From Bradymonas sp963697525 (lineage in GTDB: Bacteria; Myxococcota_A; Bradymonadia; Bradymonadales; Bradymonadaceae), in assembly GCA_963697525.1 (NCBI GenBank), contig OY969087.1, positions 6,386,001-6,450,000 of the forward strand: a stretch of DNA of 64,000 nucleotides, written 5' to 3'. The position numbers and the translations under genes are program-made. Positions 26,828 to 36,436 of this stretch are shown here, piece after piece; positions within the stretch are counted from its first letter, which is position 1, and every line of letters begins with the position of its first letter. The notes under the pieces are model-generated. The model was given only the letters and a program-made list of their open reading frames with translations, was not told the origin of the DNA and did not search any database.

Positions 26828-27697
26828 CTACTCGCGGATGGCCTTGGGAAGCGCGTGGGACATGTTGACGTCGACCTGGGTGGTGTCGTCGCGGTGGACG
26901 GACACGTTGCGGATCCACCGGTTGTAGTCCGGCTTGGTCACCTCGATAAAATACTTGCCGGTGGCGAGTTTTTTGGGCTTGGCCATCGGCGAAGTCAACG
27001 TGATCGCGTCGCTGGCGGCCCTGGGCGAGTCCAGCTTCTTGGCCTCGATCTTGATGGTCGCCCCCTTCTGGTCGACGTCGATGGCGAGCTGGCCGTAGAA
27101 CAGCTTTTTTTCCAGGGTGAACGCGTGCTTGACGTCGGCGCCGGCCTTGACGGTCAGCTTGTCGCTCTGGGGCAGGTGCTCCTTGGCCGTCGCCGCCACC
27201 GTATACTCGCCGGGCAGCAGCGTCAGCTTGGGGATGTCGCCGCCGCGGCTGATCACGTAGCCGTCGATGGTGACCTGGACCTTGTCCTTGGGCTCAGCGC
27301 TCAGCGTCAACGTGCCCGTCTTCTTGCCGGCGGTGCACTGAGCGATGCCCTTTTTGGCGTCGGCGACGTTGCCGACGGTCTTCTCGACGCCCATATACGC
27401 GTTGTACAGCACGACCGCCTTGCCACACTCTTTTTTGAAGCGGTAAACCTCGGCCAGGTTAAAATAGGCCTGCGGATAGCGATCGGGCTCGGCCTCGAGC
27501 ACCTTCTGGTAGTGCGGAATGGAGCGAGTGATCGCGCCGGCCGATGCAAGGCGGTTGGCGCGAGCAAACTCCCAGGAGGCGTTGATCTTGGCCGCCCCGT
27601 TGTCGCCCCCCAGCGCCACGCTGGAGATGGGCAACATACAGATCGCGACCAAGACAGCCGCCAGCGCGCTTGTTCTTGAGTGGCATCGAATTTTCAT
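26828..27697 (-). CDS. Exported TPR protein with PEGA-like domains
   Basis: 289 aa from ATG 27697 (RBS AGGGGACG). A signal peptide ends near SSVALGG. Two TPR-like helical repeats span about 35-105 (ASAGAITRSIPHYQKVLEAEPDRYPQ region), then two beta domains of PEGA type: VQVTIDGYVISRGGDIPKL (about 135-200) and IKIEAKKLD...GKYFIEVTKPDY (about 215-275). PEGA domains occur in surface-layer or envelope proteins. Function otherwise unknown. Confidence 0.75.
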   Translation of the reverse strand: MKIRCHSRTSALAAVLVAICMLPISSVALGGDNGAAKINASWEFARANRLASAGAITRSIPHYQKVLEAEPDRYPQAYFNLAEVYRFKKECGKAVVLYNAYMGVEKTVGNVADAKKGIAQCTAGKKTGTLTLSAEPKDKVQVTIDGYVISRGGDIPKLTLLPGEYTVAATAKEHLPQSDKLTVKAGADVKHAFTLEKKLFYGQLAIDVDQKGATIKIEAKKLDSPRAASDAITLTSPMAKPKKLATGKYFIEVTKPDYNRWIRNVSVHRDDTTQVDVNMSHALPKAIRE

Positions 27698-27829
27698 CTT
27701 GCGTCCCCTGAGTCGCGGAACAATTTGGCTGCTCATCTGTCTTAGTGTATTGCAAGCCATTGTACTACAGCCGCCGGCTCATTGCAGCCGGTGCCATCGC
27801 TGTTGTCGATCGTCATCGTTGGGCTGGTC

Positions 27830-29116
27830 ATGCCAAAAATCAAACTCGTCGCCAACGTCGCCGAAATTGGGCTGTTTCGCAGCCTGGCCCGCACGCGCGC
27901 TCGCCTGGTCAGCGCGGCGCTGGTGAGCGTGGGGGCGACCTACGCCGCCGGGTTGTGGGCGGCGGGGTATATGTTCGACACCAGCAAGTCGGTGATCCTG
28001 AACATGTTCATCATCACGGCGTTGATGATGATGCTGTTGGTCGCCTCCTATCTTGTGACGCTGCTCATCGGCGACTTATTCTTTCCGGGCCCGTGGCGCG
28101 AGCAGGTCATCCTGGGGCGCGAGCCCGCCGGCGAGACCATCTCGGTCGACGATCACAGCGCCGAGTTTATGATCGTGCTCATCCTGACGGTAGTGGCGAA
28201 TGCGTTCGCGCTCAATTGGACGGCCGACGGCTTTTTGGACCGGTATCACGACGAGGGCTTCTTCGCGGTGCGGCTGCGCTCCGACGACGCCGACGAGCGC
28301 CTGGCGGCCCTGAAGAATATCATCGAGCCCATCAACTACGAGCTGTGGGATCTGCCCGCCTTGCAGCAAATTGTGGTCGGTGCCTTCGACGATCCCTCGC
28401 CGAAGGTGCGCCAATTTGCCTATTGGACGGCCGGCAAGATGAAGGACACCGACGCCCAGCCCAAGCTGCTGGCGGTGCTGCGCTCGAGCGCGTCGGCCGA
28501 GGACAAAAAAGCGGCGGCCATCGCCCTGGGAAAGATCGGTGAGCCGCAGGCCTCGCGCGAGGCGTTGGAGGCGCTGGCCCGCGGGGCCCACGAGCCCGGC
28601 GCCAAGGTCGGCGCGCTGCGCGGTCTGGGGCTGTTGGCCTCGGCCAAATCGGTCGACACCATCCTGCCGCTGACGCACTCGCCCAACGAACAGGTTCGGA
28701 TCCACGCCTTCTGGGCGCTGCGCAAGATCGGCTCGAAGAAGGCCCGCCCCCTCGTCAAGAAGGTCATCGCCGCTCACCCCCACGGCGTCGAGCGCTGCGC
28801 GGCCTACGACACCCTCAAATTGGTGGCCAACAAGGACGATGTCCTGTGGGCTCGCCGCCAATTCCAGCGCTTCGACAGCGGCCAGGAGAAGGGCAACGAC
28901 GAGTGCAAGCATATCGTGTGGACCGAACCCGACAAGACCCAGCACTATATCGTCTACGGCAACAGCTATCGCGAAAAGCTCATCAAGATCGTCGCCAACG
29001 CCGACGCCTCCCACCACCGACAGTGGTTCCAGCGACTGATCAACGACCCCGCCGAGCCCTTCCGCATCCGCCAGGTCGCCAACGAGGTGCTTCGCCAACT
29101 CAAAGAGGCGCAGTGA
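27830..29116 (+). CDS. Integral membrane protein with HEAT repeats
   Basis: 428 aa from ATG 27830 (an alternative TTG lies at 27782). Two or three TM helices near the N-terminus (about 23-45, 55-80) and another about 113-130. A long HEAT-like alpha-solenoid (about 145-330) follows, with repeats such as SPKVRQFAYWTAGKM and NEQVRIHAFWALRKIG. HEAT solenoids usually serve as protein-binding scaffolds. The C-terminal about 80 residues are unassigned. It is the last gene before the tRNA-Arg promoter. Confidence 0.72.
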   Translation: MPKIKLVANVAEIGLFRSLARTRARLVSAALVSVGATYAAGLWAAGYMFDTSKSVILNMFIITALMMMLLVASYLVTLLIGDLFFPGPWREQVILGREPAGETISVDDHSAEFMIVLILTVVANAFALNWTADGFLDRYHDEGFFAVRLRSDDADERLAALKNIIEPINYELWDLPALQQIVVGAFDDPSPKVRQFAYWTAGKMKDTDAQPKLLAVLRSSASAEDKKAAAIALGKIGEPQASREALEALARGAHEPGAKVGALRGLGLLASAKSVDTILPLTHSPNEQVRIHAFWALRKIGSKKARPLVKKVIAAHPHGVERCAAYDTLKLVANKDDVLWARRQFQRFDSGQEKGNDECKHIVWTEPDKTQHYIVYGNSYREKLIKIVANADASHHRQWFQRLINDPAEPFRIRQVANEVLRQLKEAQ

Positions 29117-29120
29117 AGCC

Positions 29121-29149
29121 TTGACCATCCCCGCCGGGGCTGCTAGCTA
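29121..29149 (+). promoter_or_regulatory. Promoter of tRNA-Arg(CCG)
   Basis: TTGACC (29121-29126), 17-bp spacer, TAGCTA (29144-29149) with an extended-10 TGC before it. Starts about 45 nt upstream of the tRNA. Confidence 0.6.
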
Positions 29150-29199
29150 AGGCCCTTGTCGGGAACATCCCCCGCCCCACGCTGGTTGTGGGATCGAAA

Positions 29200-29273
29200 G
29201 CGCGAGTAGCTCAGCTGGATAGAGCGTCGGCCTCCGGAGCCGAAGGTCATGGGTTCGAATCCCGTCTCGCGTA
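29200..29273 (+). tRNA. tRNA-Arg (anticodon CCG)
   Basis: Complete cloverleaf: acceptor GCGCGAG/CTCGCGT (G1-U72 wobble), D-arm GCTC..GAGC, anticodon stem TCGGC/GCCGA with loop CTCCGGA (anticodon CCG), T-arm ATGGG-TTCGAAT-CCCGT, discriminator A. CCA is not encoded. It reads the CGG codon. Confidence 0.95.
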
Positions 29274-29280
29274 CTTTGCC

Positions 29281-29317
29281 AAAGCCCCGCCCGGGTCATC
29301 CCGAGGCGGGGCTTTTT
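29281..29317. terminator. Rho-independent terminator after tRNA-Arg
   Basis: AAAGCCCCGCC, 13-nt loop, GGCGGGGCTTTTT. Lies between the tRNA and the convergent kinase gene and may act in both directions. Confidence 0.85.
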
Positions 29318-29345
29318 GGTTGTGCTCACTGCTCTTTTGGGCGGC

Positions 29346-30947
29346 CTATTGCGCGGCGTCGCGCTCGGCGAGGTCGCGTTTGTCGGAGCCGCGGCGCAGC
29401 TCGAGCAACCTCTCGATGACGAGCTTATTCTTGGGGTCGCGCCTGAGCGCCTCGTGGTAGGTCGCCTCGGCCTTGGCGACCTCGCCGTCTTCTTCGTAGG
29501 ACTGGGCGTCGGCGAGCAATTGGGCGATCTCGAGCTTCTCGTGGACGTCCGCATAATCCTGGCGCAGGCCGGGGTAATGCTCCAGATCGCCCGTCAGCAA
29601 GTCGAGCTGATCTTCGGCGGTACCGAGCTTGCCCGCCTCGATGAGCGCGTTGGCCTCGTCCAACTCCTTGCGCACCTCTCCGCGGCTGGGGCTGCTCGAC
29701 TCCCAATCGAAGGTGGCCAGCCCCACGCCGACCAACAGCGTCAGCACCGCCAGCACGACGTTTCGCACATAACTATTCTTGGCCAACGCCAGCAGACTGT
29801 CGGTATCGTTGGTGTCGCCGGCCTCGGCGGGAGTCGTCGGCGTGGGCGCGGCGTGCTGCGACGAGGACGGGGGCACGGTGGTGTTCGAGTCCCACTCATA
29901 GACCTTGGACCCGCGGACGATCGGACCGCTGGGCTCGCCCGGCGGGCCGTCGACGATCGTGGGCTCGGCGGCGTCGACGCGGGTGTCCAGCAGGGTGTCG
30001 GCGGAGACGCTGGTGCCATCGAGGCAGGTGATGAACTCGTCGAGGAAAGCGCCGGCGTCGCGCGGGCGATGCTCCGGGGCCTTGGACAACGCGCGATGAA
30101 TGAGTTCGATGACCGCGTGCGGCACGTCCGAGTCGTCGGCGAGGCGTTCCTCGAGGCGTGGCGGTTGGCGGTGGACGTGCTGGTAGAGCACGGCCACCGG
30201 ATCGTCGCCGGCAAACGGCTTATCGCCGCACAGCATGTAGTAAAACACCACCCCCAGCGAGTACACGTCGGCGCGCTCGTCGGTCTCCTCGCCCTCGATC
30301 TGCTCGGGCGACAAATACGAGACGGTGCCGACGACGCCGTTGGGACGGGTCAGATCCGTGTCGCCGCGCACCAATTTGGCCAGCCCGAAGTCCAGCACCT
30401 TGACGAAATAGCGCTCACTGCTCGTGGAGGTGAGCATGATGTTGGCGGGCTTGATGTCGCGGTGTACCAACCCCAGCGCGTGCGCCTCGCCGATGCCGCT
30501 GAGGATCTGCAGGGCGATGCGCGCAAAGATCTTGAACTCGGCGGCCTTGCCCTGGTGGATGAGCCGGCGAAGGGTGATCCCCTCGACGTACTCCATGACG
30601 ATGTAGCCGAGATGATCGTGGCGACCGAAGTCGAAGATGGACACCACGTGGGGGTGCTGCAGCCGGCTCATGCCGGCGGCCTCGCGCTCGAAGCGCGCGC
30701 GGGCCTGCTCGTCGTCGACCAACGAGGGCGGCAGCACCTTGACGACCACGCGCCGGTCGAGCGCGCGCTGGCGCGCCAGGTACACCACGCCCATGCCCCC
30801 GTGCCCGATGCACTCTTCGAGATCGTAGCGACCGTCGAGCGTCTGACCGATCAAATGACCGGGGTCGAACGGAGCTTCCCCCGCCGGCTCGGACGGAGAC
30901 GCGCTATCCCCGAACCGCGTGGTGTGAAGCTGCTCCTTGTCGCCCAT
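29346..30947 (-). CDS. Hanks-type Ser/Thr protein kinase with TM helix and TPRs
   Basis: 533 aa. The kinase domain (about 38-300) has the glycine loop IGHGGMGVVYLA, catalytic Lys in VVVKVL, HRDIKPANIM, DFGLAK and the SPE motif in VSYLSPEQIEG. A Pro/Ser/Thr-rich juxtamembrane region leads to one TM helix (about 392-412, VVLAVLTLLVGVGLATF). The periplasmic part is a short TPR-like helical region (about 425-515). This is the common myxobacterial layout, an eSTK anchored in the inner membrane with the kinase in the cytoplasm. A -10-like TATGAT lies about 45 bp upstream. Confidence 0.92.
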   Translation of the reverse strand: MGDKEQLHTTRFGDSASPSEPAGEAPFDPGHLIGQTLDGRYDLEECIGHGGMGVVYLARQRALDRRVVVKVLPPSLVDDEQARARFEREAAGMSRLQHPHVVSIFDFGRHDHLGYIVMEYVEGITLRRLIHQGKAAEFKIFARIALQILSGIGEAHALGLVHRDIKPANIMLTSTSSERYFVKVLDFGLAKLVRGDTDLTRPNGVVGTVSYLSPEQIEGEETDERADVYSLGVVFYYMLCGDKPFAGDDPVAVLYQHVHRQPPRLEERLADDSDVPHAVIELIHRALSKAPEHRPRDAGAFLDEFITCLDGTSVSADTLLDTRVDAAEPTIVDGPPGEPSGPIVRGSKVYEWDSNTTVPPSSSQHAAPTPTTPAEAGDTNDTDSLLALAKNSYVRNVVLAVLTLLVGVGLATFDWESSSPSRGEVRKELDEANALIEAGKLGTAEDQLDLLTGDLEHYPGLRQDYADVHEKLEIAQLLADAQSYEEDGEVAKAEATYHEALRRDPKNKLVIERLLELRRGSDKRDLAERDAAQ

Positions 30948-31122
30948 ACATCGCCGCCAAACTGGGTCGAATCATAATCTGGAGCTATAAGGTTTGCACA
31001 GATACCCTCACTGTCCAATGATTATTAGCTGATCGCCCCCGGACGCGCAGGCGTGAGCCACGCTCGGTGGCATGCGGCGTCCACCACACGAGCGTGCCAA
31101 CGCCGTTGCGCCGGGGGAAGTC

Positions 31123-32310
31123 TCACGCCCGGCCGCGCAGCATCCCGTGCCAATACATCTGGGGGAGCCCGTAGGCCTTGAGCGCATACATGCTGTAGCG
31201 CTCCTGGGCCTGGTTGAACGGGAAGGTCTCCTCGGGATTGCCGTCGTAGTCGAACTCGGCCAGGATCAACCGCCCGTAACCGGTGACCAGAGGACAGGAG
31301 GCGTAGCCGTCGTATTTGGCCTCCAGCGGCTCGTCGTTCATCTGCGCGACCAGGTTGGCCACGCTCACCGGGGCCTCCTTGCGGATGGCCGCGCCGGTGC
31401 GCGAGGTGGGCAGGCTGGCGCAGTCGCCCAGCGCGAACACGTTGGGGTAGCGCACGTGCTGGGTGGTGTATTTTTCGACCTCCACCCAACCGGCCTCGTT
31501 GGCCAGCGGGCTGCGCGCCAAAAAGTCCGGTGGCCCCTGCGGCGGGGTGACGTGCAGCATGTCGTAGTCGAGCACCAGCTCCTCGGCGCCGTCGAGGCTC
31601 TCGAAGACCGCCTGCTTTTTGTCGGCGCGCACTTCCACCAGGTTGCGGTTGAAGTGGGTGACGATGTCGCGCTGGTCGACCAGCTTTTGCAGCGCACGCT
31701 CGTACTTCTCGACGCCGAACATCGCGCCGGTCGCCGACGCATAGATCACCTGGGAGCGCTTTCTGAGGCCGTGCTTTTCCAGGTAGTGCTCGGTCAGCCA
31801 CATGATCTTTTGGGGCGCACCGGCGCATTTGATGGGCGTCGACGGAAAGGTGAACACGGCGTTTCCACCCTTGAAGTTGCGCAACGTACGCCAGGTGCTC
31901 TCGACGGTGTCGAACGAGTAGTTCGAGCACACCCCGTCGTGTCCCATGGCGTCGGCCAGGCCGGCGACCTTATCCCAGTCGAGTTGGATGCCGGCGGCGA
32001 CCACGAGGTAGTCGTAGGTCAGCGTCTCGCCGCTTCGCAGCGTCACCGCGTTGTGCTCGGGGTCGAACTCCTCGACCCAGTCGCGAATCCACTGGGCGCC
32101 CTCGGGGATCACGTCGGCCTCGGAGCGAACCGAGACCTCGCGGTCGAACACCCCGCCGCCGACCAGCGTCCAGATGGGCTGGTAGTAGTGGACGTCGTTG
32201 GGCTCGACGATGGTCACCTGGGGCGCATCGGCGCGCTCGCAGAGCTGGGCGGCCACGGTGATGCCGGCGGTGCCGCCGCCGACGATGAGTACTTGATGGT
32301 GGGTCGTCAT
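31123..32310 (-). CDS. sqr: Sulfide:quinone oxidoreductase (SQR)
   Basis: 395-aa flavoprotein that oxidises sulfide to sulfane sulfur and passes electrons to quinone. N-terminal FAD motif VGGGTAGITVA (about 10-20), the KCAGAPQK motif and the VFALGDCASLP segment. Cysteines 128 (GVCSNY), 162 (KCAGAPQK) and 339 (SCPLVTGYG) match the three redox cysteines known from bacterial SQRs. No signal peptide, as expected for a cytoplasmic-face membrane-associated enzyme. ATG 32310 has RBS AGGAGAATCCC and lies 9 bp after the DUF1641 gene, with which it is probably cotranscribed. Confidence 0.9.
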   Translation of the reverse strand: MTTHHQVLIVGGGTAGITVAAQLCERADAPQVTIVEPNDVHYYQPIWTLVGGGVFDREVSVRSEADVIPEGAQWIRDWVEEFDPEHNAVTLRSGETLTYDYLVVAAGIQLDWDKVAGLADAMGHDGVCSNYSFDTVESTWRTLRNFKGGNAVFTFPSTPIKCAGAPQKIMWLTEHYLEKHGLRKRSQVIYASATGAMFGVEKYERALQKLVDQRDIVTHFNRNLVEVRADKKQAVFESLDGAEELVLDYDMLHVTPPQGPPDFLARSPLANEAGWVEVEKYTTQHVRYPNVFALGDCASLPTSRTGAAIRKEAPVSVANLVAQMNDEPLEAKYDGYASCPLVTGYGRLILAEFDYDGNPEETFPFNQAQERYSMYALKAYGLPQMYWHGMLRGRA

Positions 32311-32319
32311 GGGATTCTC

Positions 32320-33045
32320 CTAGGCTCGCTCGGCGGTGAGTTGGACGCGCAGCAGTTGGCCAAAGCGCTTGGCCACGCGCAGCAGGAAGTTCAGGCTGCG
32401 TTTGACGTCACCGTCGCCCGCGCCCCGGACCATGCCAAAGAGGCTGGTCCGGGCGGGCGGAAGCTGGGCGACATCGGCCAGCGCCTTGCCGGCGCGTCCG
32501 ATGATCTCGATGGCGTAGGGGTCGAGCACCCCTGAGTCGAGCAACGCGCCGAACTGCGCGCCCTGCACGAAGGTGGCGAAGCGGCGCCCCGCCTCCAGGC
32601 TGCGCTGGACCAACGCCTCGACGGACACGCCCTCGGCGGCGGCGCGCGCGACCGTCTCGTCGAAGATGTCGACCACCATGGCGATCATCGCGGGAGCGCG
32701 GTCGGCCGCGTGGATCGCCTTTTGGGCGAGGTCGGCGCGCTCGGCGAGCATGTCGACGACCTCGAGGACCTCCGGGTCGGTCAGGCGCACGGCCAGATCG
32801 GCCACACGCCGCAACCTCGCGTCGACGTCGATGCCCCGGCTGGCCGCGCGTTGAACCATCTCGTCGACCATGTCGGTGACCGTCGCCGCCACCGCGGGGG
32901 CATTGTCGCTCAGGGTTTGTAGGCCCGCCATCGACTGCTCGATGCGCTCGAGGCGCGCGTCCAACCGGGCGAGTGTCTGATGGAGGTCGTCCCCCGGCGG
33001 CGTACGCTCCGGGGGTCCTCCATGTTCTGGCATGCGTGTTTCCAT
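32320..33045 (-). CDS. DUF1641 family protein
   Basis: 241 aa from ATG 33045 (METRMPEHGG) with RBS AAGGAG. A helical, soluble protein whose central part (LTDPEVLEVVDMLAER, GAQFGALLDSGVLDPYAIEIIGRAGKAL) matches my recollection of DUF1641, a family found beside SQR or formate dehydrogenase genes. Molecular role not known; the pairing with SQR suggests an accessory function in sulfide oxidation. Confidence 0.75.
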   Translation of the reverse strand: METRMPEHGGPPERTPPGDDLHQTLARLDARLERIEQSMAGLQTLSDNAPAVAATVTDMVDEMVQRAASRGIDVDARLRRVADLAVRLTDPEVLEVVDMLAERADLAQKAIHAADRAPAMIAMVVDIFDETVARAAAEGVSVEALVQRSLEAGRRFATFVQGAQFGALLDSGVLDPYAIEIIGRAGKALADVAQLPPARTSLFGMVRGAGDGDVKRSLNFLLRVAKRFGQLLRVQLTAERA

Positions 33046-33246
33046 GCATCGTCTCCTTGGGTTTGCCCAGCCGCCAGCGCATCGACGCACCGGGTCCACA
33101 TGTGTCTACTGGAAACTTGAGCAAGGAGCGTGCCATCGTGTAGGCGAGCAGCGCCCATCGCCGCTGGGGCACGGCGCACACGTGGGGGGAAACAAATGGG
33201 ACGCGGTGTTTCAACGGGTGGAAACGCCAGCTGCGGCCTGGGGGGA

Positions 33247-33609
33247 TCAGGAGGCGCAGCAGGCGACGTGGCGCAGCATGCGAGGAATGTCGACCGGTTT
33301 GGACAGAATATCCAGCGCCTGGAGGCTATCGGCATCCTCGTTGGAAAAATAGGTCCCCGACAGGACCACCACCGGGATGCCGGCCAACTCGGGGTCGGCC
33401 AGTTGGCGGCTGCGAAACTCCCAGCCGTCCATGGTGGGCATCATCAGGTCCAGCAAGATGAGGCAGGGCTCGAACCCATCCTCCAGTGTAGCCAGCGCTT
33501 CGCTGCCGTCGGGCACAGCGGTGACCTCGTAGCCCTTGAGCTCCAAGAAGATCTTGAGCGTATGGCGAATATCATCGTCGTCTTCGACGATCAAAATGGG
33601 CTTAGACAT
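33247..33609 (-). CDS. Stand-alone response regulator receiver
   Basis: 120-aa single REC domain: acidic pocket EDDDD (about 9-13), phospho-acceptor Asp in LILLDLMMPTMDG (about 55), the switch residue region VVVLSGT and Lys in LSKPVD. No output domain, so a CheY-type diguanylate-free relay. The ATG (RBS GGAGGAGTGAACG) overlaps the last codons of the upstream hybrid kinase gene, so the two are translationally coupled and probably partners. Confidence 0.9.
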   Translation of the reverse strand: MSKPILIVEDDDDIRHTLKIFLELKGYEVTAVPDGSEALATLEDGFEPCLILLDLMMPTMDGWEFRSRQLADPELAGIPVVVLSGTYFSNEDADSLQALDILSKPVDIPRMLRHVACCAS

Positions 33610-36121
33610 CGTTCACTCCTCCGGCGAAATCTTTGGGACCACCGGATGGAAGGACAACAGCAAAACTACTCCCCTGTCCAACTTCAGAATCCAACTCGAT
33701 ATTTCCGCCGAGCGCATCGACCAGATCACGCACCAGCGCCAATCCCAGCCCGGCGCCGGCGATCTGTTGGCGCCGGGGCTGCTCACCACGCTCGAAGGGC
33801 TCGAAGAGTCGAACCCGTTGGTCGGGCGCGATGCCCGGGCCGGTGTCACGAACCACAAAACGGTGAGCCCCATCGAGCTGGCATACGGAGAGTTCGACAC
33901 GACCTTCGTCGGTGTAGCGTAGCGCATTTCGCACCAGGTTTTCCAGAATCAGGCGAAGCAACCGCGCGTCGGTCGTGACCGGGTCGGCCTCCTGGGCGCC
34001 GGCGAACCGCAGCTCCAGCCCCTTGTGGCGCGCCTCCGAGCGCATCTCCTCGATGATGGCATCGCACAGCGGGCCCGGTTCGACGCGCCCCGGCGAGACG
34101 GTGACGCGCCCGCTTTCGATGGCGGCGCGCTCGAGCAGCGCCTCGATGAGCTGGCTGAGCCGTCCCAGGGCTGCCTGCATGCGCTCGACGAGCTCGCGGT
34201 GCAGCTCGGGCAGCGTGTCGTCCTCGTCGAGCACGGCCACCTGCAGTTGCAGCGCGGCCACCGGCGTGCGCAGCTCGTGCGAGACCATGCCCAGAAACTG
34301 GCTCTTGATGCGACTGGCGCGCTCGGCCTGATCCCGGGCTACGTGCGCCGTCTCCAGCGCCTTCTCGAGCTGGGCGCGCCGGCCGGCCAACTCGTCGACC
34401 AACGCCTCGACGTCGCGCCGCGAGGTGTGCAGCTCATGCTGCAAGATCTTGCGGGCGCGCGCCAGGCCGACGTGATTGTCCACCCGGGCGCGAAGCTCGG
34501 CGGCTTCGAAGGGCTTGGTCAGATAGTCCTGGGCGCCCTCGCGAAGCATCTCGACGCGCAGGCGGTCGTCGGCCTTGGCCGTCAAGATGACGATGGGCAC
34601 CTCGGCGAGCGCGGTCTGGGAACGCACCCGACGCACCAGTTCGTCGCCGCTGATCTCGGGCATCATGATATCGGTGAGGATGAGGTCGGGCTCGATCTGG
34701 GAGGCCAGCTCCAGACCCTGGGCGCCGTCGAAGGCGGACACCACGCGGTAGGCGTCCACCAAGGACTCGCAGACAAATCGGTTCATGTCGACGTTGTCCT
34801 CGACGATGAGGACCAACGGCTTGGCGTCCTTGCCACGGCCGGGGGCAGCGGTCGACGGCGTCGGCGCCGAGGCCGCCGGCGTCGTGGCGCGCATCGCCTC
34901 GGTCGCTGCCGCGGCCGTTTGAGCCTGGTCGGCCCACCGGGAGGTGTCCACCAGCCGGTGCACCTCGGCGCCGGCGGGGGCGCGTGCGGGCAGTTCGACC
35001 TGAAACAGCGCCCCGCCCTCGGGCGCGTCCGTCACCGACACACGCCCCCCATGGAGCGCGACGGCGTCGCCCACGATGACCAACCCCAGCCCGGTGCCGC
35101 CGAAGCGGCGCGTCGCCCCTCGGTCGAGCTGGCGAAAGCGCTCGAAGATGACCTCGCGCGCCTCCTGGGGCACCCCCGGCCCCGAATCAGCGACCTCGAG
35201 GACCAGGCGCTCGTTGGCCGAATCGCGGCGCAGGGTGCAGCGCACCTTGCCGGCGGCGGGCGTAAACTTGAAGGCGTTGGACAGCAGGTTGAGCACCACG
35301 CTCTCCAGGCGCGCGGGATCGACCTGGCCGACGAGGCTGGCCGGCAGATCGACGACAAAGGCGATGTCGTGCTGATCGGCCAGCGCCTCGAAGTTGGCCG
35401 CGGCCGTGGCCACCAGGGTGGCGACGTCGACCTCGGCGTAGTGAGCCTGCATCTCTCCGGCGTCCATGCTGGCGACGTCGAGCAGGTCGTTGACATGCTT
35501 GAGCAACATGCGCCCGCTGCGGGCGATGCCCTCGACGCGCCCCTGTTCGGCGTCGCCCAACGCCTCGCTGGCTGCCAACATCTCGGCGTTTCCCAAGATC
35601 AACTGCAGCGGCGTGCGCAGCTCGTGGCTGACGTTGGCGAAGAAGTCGGCCTTGAGTTGTTCGAGTTCGCGGGCGCGCTCGTACATCGACTCCAGCTCGT
35701 GGACCATCGCCTCGAGCTTCATGCCGCGCTTGTGGGCCGCGCGTGCCCCGCGCGCCAGGGCTACCGCATCGGGGATCAGCCCCGGCAACAAAATCGCGGT
35801 GCCCACCGAGGCCACCGCCGTGACCGTGCGAAGCCCCGCATCCACCCAGTACGCCGGGTGCCAGATGACGTAGGCGTCCATGAAGTGGGTAAACCCACAG
35901 GTGACGATGAAGATGGCGAAGGCCACGTAGATCAATTTGAACGGGATGTCGCGGATACGCCTCACGAGCACGACCAGGGTGATGGCGATCGCCACGTAGG
36001 CCAACCCGATGAGCACGTTGGTGGATAGTTCCAGCCACACCAGCGAGGGTTTCCACAGGTAGCAATTCCCGTGGGGCATGAAATGCTCGCCGGTCAGGTA
36101 CGAGAAAATGGCGTCGAGCAT
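33602..36121 (-). CDS. Hybrid histidine kinase with ethylene-receptor-like sensor
   Basis: 839 aa from ATG 36121 (RBS AGGAG). Order of domains: three TM helices (about 28-53, 62-82, 97-117) in an ETR1/SynEtr1-like arrangement; HisKA with SHELRTPLQLI (His about 166); HATPase (DSGPGVP, GTGLGLVI); receiver (LTDIMMPEIS); then a second HisKA (SHELRTPVAAL) and second HATPase (DTGPGIA, GAGLGLAL). The sensor keeps the CxxxH pair (C75, H79) and Tyr42 that correspond to ETR1 C65, H69 and Y32. The position of ETR1 D25 is Asn35. The double-kinase layout with an internal receiver suggests internal phosphorelay. The downstream receiver gene overlaps by 8 bp. Confidence 0.88.
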   Translation of the reverse strand: MLDAIFSYLTGEHFMPHGNCYLWKPSLVWLELSTNVLIGLAYVAIAITLVVLVRRIRDIPFKLIYVAFAIFIVTCGFTHFMDAYVIWHPAYWVDAGLRTVTAVASVGTAILLPGLIPDAVALARGARAAHKRGMKLEAMVHELESMYERARELEQLKADFFANVSHELRTPLQLILGNAEMLAASEALGDAEQGRVEGIARSGRMLLKHVNDLLDVASMDAGEMQAHYAEVDVATLVATAAANFEALADQHDIAFVVDLPASLVGQVDPARLESVVLNLLSNAFKFTPAAGKVRCTLRRDSANERLVLEVADSGPGVPQEAREVIFERFRQLDRGATRRFGGTGLGLVIVGDAVALHGGRVSVTDAPEGGALFQVELPARAPAGAEVHRLVDTSRWADQAQTAAAATEAMRATTPAASAPTPSTAAPGRGKDAKPLVLIVEDNVDMNRFVCESLVDAYRVVSAFDGAQGLELASQIEPDLILTDIMMPEISGDELVRRVRSQTALAEVPIVILTAKADDRLRVEMLREGAQDYLTKPFEAAELRARVDNHVGLARARKILQHELHTSRRDVEALVDELAGRRAQLEKALETAHVARDQAERASRIKSQFLGMVSHELRTPVAALQLQVAVLDEDDTLPELHRELVERMQAALGRLSQLIEALLERAAIESGRVTVSPGRVEPGPLCDAIIEEMRSEARHKGLELRFAGAQEADPVTTDARLLRLILENLVRNALRYTDEGRVELSVCQLDGAHRFVVRDTGPGIAPDQRVRLFEPFERGEQPRRQQIAGAGLGLALVRDLVDALGGNIELDSEVGQGSSFAVVLPSGGPKDFAGGVNDV

Positions 36122-36436
36122 GACAAACTCCTGGGGGAAACGGCGGCAAAGACAGTTGTCCCCCCAGGCGCACGCTCCCCACGGCGCCCATCGGCCCAGG
36201 GGAGACCTCGGATGACCAAGAAACGGCACCTGTATCGGGCCACGCCAGAATATAGGGAGAGCGCCCCACAAATCCAGCGATCACCCCGACGGCGCGCCGC
36301 CATCCGGGCCCGATGTCTTCTTGCGGTAACACCGCGATCGCGCCGTCGGTCGATCGGATCTGCTCTTCAACGCGCCCGGCGTGGAGTTAGATTGAAAGTG
36401 GCGAGGGTTTCGGGTCACGTCGACAGGGAGGAGGCG

